Source: Cobetia sp. L2A1
GTDB lineage: Bacteria > Pseudomonadota > Gammaproteobacteria > Pseudomonadales > Halomonadaceae
Assembly (NCBI RefSeq): GCF_009796845.1
Contig: NZ_CP047025.1
Coordinates: 2,356,001-2,420,000, forward strand
DNA: 64,000 nucleotides
Reading direction: 5' to 3'
Shown here: piece by piece, positions 55,587-63,360 of the stretch
Numbering within the stretch: position 1 is the first letter of the stretch
Layout: each line of letters starts with the position of its first letter
Translations under genes and position numbers: made by a program
Notes under the pieces: model-generated
What the model was told of the DNA's origin: nothing
Seen by the model: only the letters and a program-made list of their open reading frames with translations
The model's database searches: none

Positions 55587-57746
55587 TCACACCCATGCGC
55601 TCCAGCCTTGCCACGTGAGAGTGTCGCCGGCCACTTCCACGGTGTGATCCCCCCCCGTGGTGAGCGCCATGGCCAACCGGTGTCGAGCGCCATCACTTGT
55701 TTCAAGTTCCAGCACGCAAGCCTCGTCACTGTCATGCAGCAGTCGAGAACTCGTGACATGGGGGCGTGCATCACTTGAGATCTCGCGCGCTTCATCGAAG
55801 ACACCGTGCGTCTCGATGACGCTGGCCACCGTGTGACGTGTGCCGTGAGAGCGCAGCATCAGATAAGGCTCACCGCGCAGGTTGCTGTCGGGGTCATTCG
55901 CCCCGATCAGTCCCTGCACCAGCGTGGCAGCGTCTGAGCACACCAGGCGCGCCGTGACGAAGTGATCGTCCTGCAACCAGGTCACGGCCTGCGACGTTCC
56001 CGCTGGTTGCTCATCACCGACAGACAGCTGCCAGAGATGCTGGTAGCCATTGGCATCACCCAATGCCGTGGGTGACGCCTGCTGTTTCAGCAAAGGATCA
56101 GACACCATCAGCTGCCCCTGAAAATGCAGTGGAGTGTCGTAGCGGTGGGGGGTATCACTACTCGCACGCATGAGATCGATCACCAGTGGCTCTGCGATAC
56201 CCGGCAGTGTCACCAGCGCCAGGCTGCGTTGAAGCGTCACGCCAGGCACATAACCTTCCAGACGTGCACTGGCGGCTTGCAGTGCGGGGTCAGATGTCTC
56301 GAAGTACACCAGGCTGCCGTGGTGTTCACAGGCACGCGCCGTGTCCAGGCCATGATGGGAAGTCTCGTCCACCACCAGGGTGTTGTGCGCCACACTTTGC
56401 TTGGCGTAGGAGCGATTCTCCGGGGTATAGCGTCCGCCGAATTTGGGCTCGATATTCACCCAGCGGCTGAAGCCATAATCGGTGAGCACCTCATGGCGGC
56501 CATTGTGATAGCCGAAGTGCAGGCCATCGAAGTGACCATGATCCAGCGCCGAATGCAGGCCGGGATCGCTACCATGCTGGCCAAATGCCAGGTACAGCAT
56601 GCTCTCACCACCGCTTGCGGAAGGTGCTCGCAGAATCGCCAGCCCACCCGCATCACCTGCATGGCCGTCACTGATGAACTGGCTGTCACGGGCCAGGGGT
56701 GCCCGCTCCGCCGTCTCGGCGAATGTCGCCAGAGCATGGCTACCGGCACACAACGGCAAGTGCTGAACGTTGTCGCGCAGCAATCCCGCGACCGCAGGAT
56801 TGAGACGCGAATCCTGATAACGATTCAACAGCGTGGCCGCGCCAAGCATCGCGCCTTCATCGATCAGGCCCATCGTCTTGGAGCTGTCATTCAAGGCGAG
56901 GAAGCGGCCATCGGGAAACGCGACCTGCTGCAGGCACAGGATGGCCTTGCGAATGATCTCGTCGCGATAGGCGTAGATGTCACGACGCGTGCCACTATTG
57001 ACCAGTGCCTCGGCAAACAGCACCATCGGGCGCAGCGCGAAACGATGGTAGTACGGGCCCTCCAGGTAGTAGCCATCGGGTGAGAACAGCTGATCGAGTT
57101 GCGCGAGGAAACCGCCACTGACGCCATCACGCGCATTGCCGTAAAGCGCCTGGATGACCAGCGTTTCATCGTCCAGCACCAGGCCGGCGATTCCCGCTGC
57201 CGCGACAGACCAGATGCCATGGTTATGCACCACATCAAAGTCATGGGCATTCTGCACCACCAGCAGATCAATCATCGGCCGCAGCAGATGCTGCTCGATC
57301 TGTTCACGCTCGGCGGCCGGCAGCGCTGACTTGATGTTGCCGTAGGCATCCGCGCCATACAGCAGCCACATGCCTTCGTTCAGACACTGGTGAAACAGCT
57401 TGCCCGGCGGATTGCTGTCCTTGGACACATGGGCAGGCAGCGCTTCATAACTCTGCGAATAGCCCAACAACAGACGACGCACAAAGGCGAGATAATCCTC
57501 ATTGCGTGTCACCAGCCACAGCTGTGAGGCCAGGCTGGCCTGCTGATAATTGAGCTTGTGGCGCGCGTGTTCCTTTCCCCCCGCCTCGCCTTGGCCCGGA
57601 ATGCTCAGCGGCTCGTTCAGAATGGCCTGCATGTCCTGCTCGGCATGGGCCAGACGGCGTGCCAAGAGCCCCGTCCGATCATCCGATTCGTAGGCCGTGC
57701 GCAATTCCTTCAGCGCCGTGCGATCAAATAGCAATGTCTGTTCCAT
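55587..57746 (-). CDS. Oligoalginate lyase, PL17 family (copy 2)
   Basis: 719 aa paralogue of the neighbouring gene with active-site residues at the same numbers: N175-H176 (DVVHNHGIWSVAAAG) and Y232/Y233 (LEGPYYHRFALRP). The histidine motif reads SALDHGHFDGLHFGY and the signature NIEPKFGGRYTPENRSYAKQSVAHN is kept. No signal peptide. The two copies share layout but have diverged through the C-terminal domain, so they may split substrate preference (mannuronate- or guluronate-rich, or chain length). First PL17 gene after the DEH reductase gene. Confidence 0.92.
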   Translation of the reverse strand: MEQTLLFDRTALKELRTAYESDDRTGLLARRLAHAEQDMQAILNEPLSIPGQGEAGGKEHARHKLNYQQASLASQLWLVTRNEDYLAFVRRLLLGYSQSYEALPAHVSKDSNPPGKLFHQCLNEGMWLLYGADAYGNIKSALPAAEREQIEQHLLRPMIDLLVVQNAHDFDVVHNHGIWSVAAAGIAGLVLDDETLVIQALYGNARDGVSGGFLAQLDQLFSPDGYYLEGPYYHRFALRPMVLFAEALVNSGTRRDIYAYRDEIIRKAILCLQQVAFPDGRFLALNDSSKTMGLIDEGAMLGAATLLNRYQDSRLNPAVAGLLRDNVQHLPLCAGSHALATFAETAERAPLARDSQFISDGHAGDAGGLAILRAPSASGGESMLYLAFGQHGSDPGLHSALDHGHFDGLHFGYHNGRHEVLTDYGFSRWVNIEPKFGGRYTPENRSYAKQSVAHNTLVVDETSHHGLDTARACEHHGSLVYFETSDPALQAASARLEGYVPGVTLQRSLALVTLPGIAEPLVIDLMRASSDTPHRYDTPLHFQGQLMVSDPLLKQQASPTALGDANGYQHLWQLSVGDEQPAGTSQAVTWLQDDHFVTARLVCSDAATLVQGLIGANDPDSNLRGEPYLMLRSHGTRHTVASVIETHGVFDEAREISSDARPHVTSSRLLHDSDEACVLELETSDGARHRLAMALTTGGDHTVEVAGDTLTWQGWSAWV

Positions 57747-57845
57747 GGCGTGGCCACTCGTGATGATAGTTTGGCGTCGTTGTCATCCGGCGGGCTGCCA
57801 TGCATGACAGCCCGCGCTTGTCGTGATGCAAGCTTCAATGAAGAC

Positions 57846-58619
57846 TCAAGGACACATCTGTCCGCCGTTGACGTCGATGACCTGGCCGGTGACATAACCA
57901 CTGGCATCATGAGAGGCCAGATACAGGTAGGTCGGCGCCATCTCCGCGCACTGACCAAAGCGACCCATGGCGATGCTGCCCGCGATGGTCTTCTTGAGTT
58001 CATCGCTCTTGTCTTCATGGAAAGCGGTATCGATGGTGCCGGGTGCCACGGTATTGAAGCGGATATTGTCCTTGGTGAATTCCTTCACCCAGTTGCGATG
58101 CAGGTTGTGCACCATCGCCTTGCTACCGCCATACAGGCAGGCACCCAGGCCACCGCCTTCACGACCGGCAATCGAGCCCGTGGTGATGACACTGCTGGTC
58201 TGTTGACTGTGCTTGGCAGAGGCGCGCAGATGCGGAATGGCAAAGCGCGTCACCATCACCACCGACCGAATATTGAGATTGATGACATTATCGAAGAAGT
58301 CATCATCGATGCCCTCAAGCCCCTGGCGACCGCCCAGTCCACCGGCGTTGTTGACCAACACATCCAGACCACCCATGGCCTCTACCGACTGGTTGACCAA
58401 CGCCTCGCATTGGGCGGTATCGCGAACATCGGCCTGCAGGTAGAACACCCGATCCGGCGCGGAAAGCTCCGCCAGCAGTCCCTCCGCCTCAGCGGCGCTG
58501 CGGCTGCCATGGACGACGACCTTGGCGCCTGCCTTGAGCAGTGAGCGAGCCACGTCCAGACCGATACCAGCGGTGGAACCGGTAACCAATACGCGCTTGT
58601 CTTTCAGATCATCAAACAT
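57846..58619 (-). CDS. SDR, probable DEH reductase of alginate catabolism
   Basis: 257 aa. TGSTAGIG at 13-20, NNAGG at 90-94, catalytic S149, Y163, K167 (CLYGGSK), and C-terminal ASGYVTGQVIDVNGGQ. H37-G-S-R40 after strand 2 suggests NADP(H). In alginate operons an SDR reduces 4-deoxy-L-erythro-5-hexoseulose uronate to 2-keto-3-deoxygluconate, and the place upstream of the PL17 genes supports this. The frame goes to 58763, but the ATG at 58619 has AGGAG upstream. KDG kinase and aldolase genes are not in the window. Confidence 0.82.
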   Translation of the reverse strand: MFDDLKDKRVLVTGSTAGIGLDVARSLLKAGAKVVVHGSRSAAEAEGLLAELSAPDRVFYLQADVRDTAQCEALVNQSVEAMGGLDVLVNNAGGLGGRQGLEGIDDDFFDNVINLNIRSVVMVTRFAIPHLRASAKHSQQTSSVITTGSIAGREGGGLGACLYGGSKAMVHNLHRNWVKEFTKDNIRFNTVAPGTIDTAFHEDKSDELKKTIAGSIAMGRFGQCAEMAPTYLYLASHDASGYVTGQVIDVNGGQMCP

Positions 58620-58940
58620 TGCCAACTCCTGAGCCTTGAAGGCGCCTTGGGCGCCGAAACGTACGCGCTTGTCAAAGGGCTCTCTCCCCTCACCAGTCAC
58701 CAGCGTTGCGGGTTTCCGGCTCCGAACACATCGATCATGCGGTAAGTCTCGAGAGCACTTCATTGAAAATTAATTTAGATAAAACTGAAGATACATGTGT
58801 GTCACAAAGGGAGAACAAGGGACTCCTGCCATGTGCCATGATTTGTCAGCATTGGGTGAAAAGAGATGAGCAGGAAGTGACGAGTGAAGTGACAAGTGGC
58901 GGCTGGCAGGCCTTGCAGCGTGGGCCTCGCCACCTCAGTG
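58620..58940. promoter_or_regulatory. Promoter region upstream of the alginate minus-strand operon
   Basis: 321 bases between kdgF and the reductase gene. Bases 58760-58800 are AT-rich. The sequence TTGAAAATTAATTTAG at 58763-58778 agrees partly with the KdgR-like boxes at 59424 and 60860, one half well and the other poorly. No gene seen. Confidence 0.4.
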
Positions 58941-59285
58941 TCATTCGTTGAGCATGTCGTCCCGCCTGGGAGAAAAGAGGTCCATCACTCGACTGTCATC
59001 CTCGAGGGCGATAGCGCCATGAAGCGTCTGGCGCGGGGCGATGAAGGCATCACCTGCCGTGAGTCTCCGTGTCTCATCACCCAGCACGATCTCGAAGGCA
59101 CCCTGCAACACATAGCCGATCTGGTCATGTAGCTCATGTGCATGGGCTGGCCCGACAGCCCCCTTGTCGAATTTCACGCAGACTGCCATCAATTGCTCGG
59201 TATGCCCGATGATCTTGCGCTGGATACCGGACTCTACCGTCTGCCAGTCATGTTGCTCGGTGAGAAAGAAGTGACTGCCGTTCAT
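58941..59285 (-). CDS. kdgF: KdgF-type cupin
   Basis: 114 aa, single cupin domain: PAHAHELHDQIGYVLQGAFEIVLGDETRRLTAGDAFIAPRQTLHGAIAL, with the metal-binding H-x-H and a later His. KdgF converts the cyclic unsaturated uronates from alginate or pectin lyases into their linear keto forms. The frame extends to 59435, but the ATG at 59285 has AGGAGG at the right distance and gives the family length. Divergent from the IclR regulator with a KdgR-like box between. Confidence 0.87.
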   Translation of the reverse strand: MNGSHFFLTEQHDWQTVESGIQRKIIGHTEQLMAVCVKFDKGAVGPAHAHELHDQIGYVLQGAFEIVLGDETRRLTAGDAFIAPRQTLHGAIALEDDSRVMDLFSPRRDDMLNE

Positions 59286-59423
59286 CCGTGAACCTCCTGG
59301 GTATCTTGCACGCCTTGAACATGAGACAGGCATCCGTGACCTCATCCATGCATCGGTCAATGGCGTGACAAGAATCATCAAACTGAAATAGCGTTTTGAA
59401 AAACTAGCACTCAGTTTTTGTTT

Positions 59424-59440
59424 TTGAAACATCATTTCAA
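59424..59440. promoter_or_regulatory. KdgR-like box between kdgF and the IclR gene
   Basis: TTGAAACATCATTTCAA: arms TTGAAA and TTTCAA around a 5-base spacer, in very AT-rich DNA. It resembles enterobacterial KdgR sites (GAAACA...TGTTTC type) and shares TGAAAC-x-TCATTTCA-x-TAAC with the box at 60860. Confidence 0.8.
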
Positions 59441-59586
59441 TAACTTTTTTTCATATAGACCCATCCAACTATAGCCAAACGATTGGCTAACACTCCGATG
59501 CCATTGTGAGTAGCCGACGAAAGGTGTAAAAGCGAACAGACCTGTTCTAAAATCCAATTTCAATAATTTCAGAATTAAGGGATTTC

Positions 59587-60387
59587 ATGTCATTAGAAAC
59601 CAAGGCCACCGATGCCAAGGTAGACAACGTCACCGCAGTGATGAAGGTGATGGCAGTACTCGAGGGGTTGGATATCGACCATGAATCGAGCCTGTCGGAC
59701 CTGTCTCAACGCGCAATGATGTCCAAGAGCACCGCGTATCGATTCCTGCAGACGCTCAAGAATCTGGGCTATGTCGCGCAGGACCCCGATAACGAGAAAT
59801 ATCGTCTGACCATGAAGTCCTTCGTACTGGGCAGTTCCGCGCTCGGCAACATGGACCTGATCAAGATGGCCGATCCGGACATGGCTGCGCTGTCGACACT
59901 GACGCGAGAAGCCGTTCACCTCGGCACCATCGACATGCCGACCGGTGAGATCGTGTATGTCCACAAGTACAACTCGCATTTCAACCTGTGCATGAACACC
60001 CGCATCGGGGACCGAACCCCTGCGCATACCACCGCGATGGGCAAGGCGCTGATGGCCTACATGAGCGAACCACAACTTGAGCAGATGCTGGCCAACACGT
60101 CGTTCGAGGCACGCACCAAGCGCACCCTGACCACGGTTGAAGCGCTGCGTGAACACTTCGCGATTACACGCGACACAGGACTCTCCGAAGACCTCGAAGA
60201 AATGGATGACGGTGTCTGCTGCTTTGCGACGCCCCTCTTCGATCATACCGGCAAGGCCATCGCGGCACTCAGCATGTCCATTCCGACCATTCGTTATCAC
60301 CAGGACGTCACCCGCGAGTATCAAAAGATACTCTGTGAGTCCGGCCGCAATATCTCATCAAACCTGGGATGGAAGCCCAAGCGCTGA
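59587..60387 (+). CDS. IclR-family regulator, KdgR-like
   Basis: 266 aa. N-terminal winged HTH (about 15-75; VTAVMKVMAVLEGLDIDHESSLSDLSQRAMMSKSTAYRFLQTLKNLGYV) and an IclR effector domain (GDRTPAHTTAMGKALMAYMSEPQLEQML; GVCCFATPLFDHTGKAIAALSMSIP). This is the arrangement of KdgR, which is released from DNA by 2-keto-3-deoxygluconate. The ATG follows AATTAAGG. It is the only regulator in the alginate locus, so both KdgR-like boxes probably belong to it. Confidence 0.88.
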   Translation: MSLETKATDAKVDNVTAVMKVMAVLEGLDIDHESSLSDLSQRAMMSKSTAYRFLQTLKNLGYVAQDPDNEKYRLTMKSFVLGSSALGNMDLIKMADPDMAALSTLTREAVHLGTIDMPTGEIVYVHKYNSHFNLCMNTRIGDRTPAHTTAMGKALMAYMSEPQLEQMLANTSFEARTKRTLTTVEALREHFAITRDTGLSEDLEEMDDGVCCFATPLFDHTGKAIAALSMSIPTIRYHQDVTREYQKILCESGRNISSNLGWKPKR

Positions 60388-60481
60388 GTGGTGTCAGTGC
60401 ACGCATGAGTCCATGCGATCGACGTCGTCATCTCCTGATGCCAGCCAGTGAATCAGCGTGCATTTCATCATGAGATGACGA

Positions 60482-60509
60482 CACGTCCTGGATGATAGGA
60501 CGTGCTTTT
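60482..60509 (+). terminator. Terminator after the KdgR-like gene
   Basis: Stem CACGTCCT / AGGACGTG with a 7-base loop followed by CTTTTC, about 95 bases after the stop. Confidence 0.65.
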
Positions 60510-60859
60510 CCACCTGTTTCTTGCCTGCTTTCACACAGATACCTGACAGGATATTGGCGCTTTCTCATTGTCATCTCGTTGATATCCGTCAATGTCATTC
60601 CTAGTACTCTCCCCCGCTGCCCCTCCGAAATTCTCGCCACGCTCTCTGCACTTGCTCATCGCCCTTCTCGGGCTCGCTCGCTCTCGTCTTGTGACCAATG
60701 GATAACATCCAGTGCTCAATACCGATCATTTCCTTGCATTATTTCTCATGTAATCAATCACATACCTGGCATCACTTTAGCGCTATGACATGGGGTTCCG
60801 ACCCAGACCCAATGACAGCATTAGCCTCTCAAGTCTTTGTAATAAATAATAAAAACAAC

Positions 60860-60878
60860 AATGAAACGTCATTTCATT
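60860..60878. promoter_or_regulatory. KdgR-like box upstream of the PL7 alginate lyase gene
   Basis: AATGAAACGTCATTTCATT: 7-bp arms AATGAAA and TTTCATT around a 5-base spacer, then TAAC as in the box at 59424. A possible -35 element TTGACA follows at 60896-60901. The gene starts at 60977. Confidence 0.8.
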
Positions 60879-60976
60879 AACGTTAAATAATTTCTTGACA
60901 GTTGAAACGCTCAGCCTCTAGCCTTCGGATGCCTCAACAGAAACACCTCCCATAAGCACAAAAAAGGCAGGACGCC

Positions 60977-62035
60977 ATGCATAACCATCGGGTACGCCAC
61001 CCTATTCTCAATGCCCTTATCATCGCGGCAGGCGCAGGTGCCATTGCCTCACCTGCATTCGCCAGTGATGCCCCTCCGGCAGACGCTTTCAACCTGGATA
61101 CCTGGAAGCTGACATTACCAATGGATGGTGATGGTGACGGCAAGGTGGATGAAATCACGGTATCTGAGCTTCAGTCCTATCGTCATCAGGATTACTTCTA
61201 TCTCGACGATGAAGATCACCTGGTATTCGTGACCCCCAACAAGGCGTTCACGACACCTAATTCCAGTAATGCCCGTACGGAACTCCGTCAGATGTTACGG
61301 GGGACCGATACCAAGATTGGCACCCACGATCCGCAGAACAACTTTGCGCTCGCGTCCCACAAGAATGCCGATGAATTCGCACAGGTCGGCGGATATCTCG
61401 ACGCCACTCTGCGAGTCGATCACGTGGCGGAACGTTCGAAAAAACCTGAGCGAAAGTCAGCATTTTCAGTCGTTGTCGGTCAGATTCATGCCGGCAAGGA
61501 CGAGGGCGTCATGGAGGAGGACGAGGGCTTCGGTCACGGTAACGAACCTCTCAAGATCTTCTACAAGAAGCTCCCGGATCAGGAAACAGGCTCCGTCTTC
61601 TGGAACTATGAGAAGAATCTTGCCAAGGAAGACCCCAAGCGGACTGATGTCAGCTATGCGGTATGGGGACACGACTGGAATGAGTCGACTGACCCGGGTG
61701 AGGACGGTATCGCGCTGGGCGATACCTTCAGCTACAAGGTCGAGGTCAAGGGCGACATCATGCACTTGACCTTCAATGCCGAAGGCCATCCCACCCGCAA
61801 TTTCGAGATCAACCTGGCCGACAATGTCGATGCCAATGGCAAGGTGGACAGCGATGATCTTCCGGCCGGATATGCCGGTGACTGGATGTACTTCAAGGCG
61901 GGGTCTTACAACCAGTGCAATACCAAACCCACCTCCAATGCCTGTGAAGGCACGGGTGATTGGAAAACGGATGAAGCCAACGGTGATTATGCCAAGGTGG
62001 TGTTCACCCGCCTGGACAGCGGCAAGTCTCAGTAA
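60977..62035 (+). CDS. Secreted alginate lyase, PL7 family
   Basis: 352 aa. A Sec signal peptide (cleavage after ASPAFA, residue 29) precedes a single PL7 jelly-roll domain. The three PL7 signatures are complete: R100-TELR (SNARTELRQM), Q169-I-H171 (VVGQIHAGK) and Y305FKAGSYNQ. H171 and Y311 are the expected catalytic pair. Asp-rich loops DGDGDGKVDE (50-59) and DNVDANGKVDSDD (282-294) look like calcium sites. No carbohydrate-binding module. It would cut polymeric alginate outside the cytoplasm; QIH types often prefer guluronate or mixed blocks. It stands alone with its own KdgR-like box. Confidence 0.93.
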   Translation: MHNHRVRHPILNALIIAAGAGAIASPAFASDAPPADAFNLDTWKLTLPMDGDGDGKVDEITVSELQSYRHQDYFYLDDEDHLVFVTPNKAFTTPNSSNARTELRQMLRGTDTKIGTHDPQNNFALASHKNADEFAQVGGYLDATLRVDHVAERSKKPERKSAFSVVVGQIHAGKDEGVMEEDEGFGHGNEPLKIFYKKLPDQETGSVFWNYEKNLAKEDPKRTDVSYAVWGHDWNESTDPGEDGIALGDTFSYKVEVKGDIMHLTFNAEGHPTRNFEINLADNVDANGKVDSDDLPAGYAGDWMYFKAGSYNQCNTKPTSNACEGTGDWKTDEANGDYAKVVFTRLDSGKSQ

Positions 62036-62093
62036 CGTCAAACCATTTGTATGTGAAGCGCGATTGCGCTGAAATGTTTGCATGCCATGCCTG

Positions 62094-62142
62094 AAACACC
62101 CGAGTCGACAGGAGATACCTCTCCTGCGGTTCGGGTGTTTTG
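62094..62142 (+). terminator. Terminator after the PL7 gene
   Basis: Two stacked stems: AAACACCCGA pairs with TCGGGTGTTT (62094-62103 with 62131-62140) and, inside, CAGGAGA pairs with TCTCCTG around a TACC loop. TTTT ends the right arm. Confidence 0.85.
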
Positions 62143-62424
62143 CATTGAGGATACGGCCATCACGGACGGTATCTGACACGCAAAGTCATCAGGCATGCAT
62201 CGGTCATAGTCCTGGCATATGCCCTGCCTCCTATGCCCCGTCTTTACCTTGCCGGCGCGACTCACGAATGTTGGCGTGAAAAGTCAAATAAACGGCGCTT
62301 TTTGCTCATCTGACCTCGCGCAATTTCACGACACTGTGTCCAACCGAAGCGCAAGTCTTCTGCGAGCCCCGCAGAACGCTTGCTCGATTCGACCGAAAGT
62401 TATCCAGTTACGTGAGGCTCGACG

Positions 62425-63360
62425 ATGAATCGCAAGACTATCCTGACATGCGCCATCACTGGCGCCGGTGATACCGCCAGCAAGAATCCCAATGTTCCGG
62501 TCACCCCGAAGCAGATCGCCGATGACTGCATCGCGGCGGCCAAGGCCGGTGCCAGTGTTGCTCACATCCACGTGCGTGACCCGGAGACTGGCGGCATCAG
62601 CCATTCCACCGAGCTCTTCCGTGAAGTCATGGATCGTGTTCGTTCATCAGACACCGACATCGTCATGAACATCACTGCCGGTGGCGGTGGTGACTGGATT
62701 CCGGATGCCACTGATCCGACTCGCGGTGGCCCGGGCACTGACATGCAGACCCCAGCCGAGCGTCATGCGCCGGTCGGGGAACTGCTGCCGGAACTGTGCA
62801 CCCTGGACTGCGGTAGCCTGAACTTCGGCGACATGGTCTACATCAATACCGCTGACTGGCTGCGCGAGCACGCTCGTCTGGTGCAGGCTGCTGGCGTCAA
62901 GCCGGAGCTTGAGTGCTTCGATCTGGGCCACGTCTGGTTCGCTCGCCAGCTGCAGGAAGAAGGTCTGCTCGACGACGATCTGCTCTTCCAGCTGTGCCTG
63001 GGCATTCCGTGGGGCGCTGAAGCCGACACCGAAACCATGATGACCATGAAGAACAAGCTGCCGACCAATTCCAACTGGGCAGCCTTCGGTATCGGTCGCA
63101 TGCAGATGCCGATGGTCGCACAGGCAGTGTTGCTGGGCGGTCACGCTCGCGTCGGTCTGGAAGACAACCTCTATCTCAAGAAGGGTGTCATGGCCTCTAA
63201 TGGTCAGCTGGTCGAGAAAGCGGCAGGTATCATCGAAAACCTCGGTTCCAGCGTCATGACGCCGGCCGAGACTCGCGTCTTCCTCAAGCTGCGTGATCCG
63301 TCTACCGGCAAGACTGCCGGCGATGTCGCAGCACGTGAAACCGCTGGAGGTGTTGCATGA
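62425..63360 (+). CDS. Beta-keto acid cleavage enzyme (BKACE), dehydrocarnitine type
   Basis: 311 aa, former DUF849. The start KTILTCAITGAGDTASKNPNVPVTPKQIADDCIAAAKAGASVAHIHVRDPETGGISH holds the zinc-binding H-x-H; further marks are ECFDLGHVWFARQL and GGHARVGLEDNLYL with GH and E. BKACEs condense a beta-keto acid with acetyl-CoA to acetoacetate and a CoA ester. The next gene is L-carnitine dehydrogenase, overlapping by ATGA, so 3-dehydrocarnitine is the likely substrate and betainyl-CoA the product. ACGATGAGG-type spacing before the ATG is unremarkable. Confidence 0.9.
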   Translation: MNRKTILTCAITGAGDTASKNPNVPVTPKQIADDCIAAAKAGASVAHIHVRDPETGGISHSTELFREVMDRVRSSDTDIVMNITAGGGGDWIPDATDPTRGGPGTDMQTPAERHAPVGELLPELCTLDCGSLNFGDMVYINTADWLREHARLVQAAGVKPELECFDLGHVWFARQLQEEGLLDDDLLFQLCLGIPWGAEADTETMMTMKNKLPTNSNWAAFGIGRMQMPMVAQAVLLGGHARVGLEDNLYLKKGVMASNGQLVEKAAGIIENLGSSVMTPAETRVFLKLRDPSTGKTAGDVAARETAGGVA

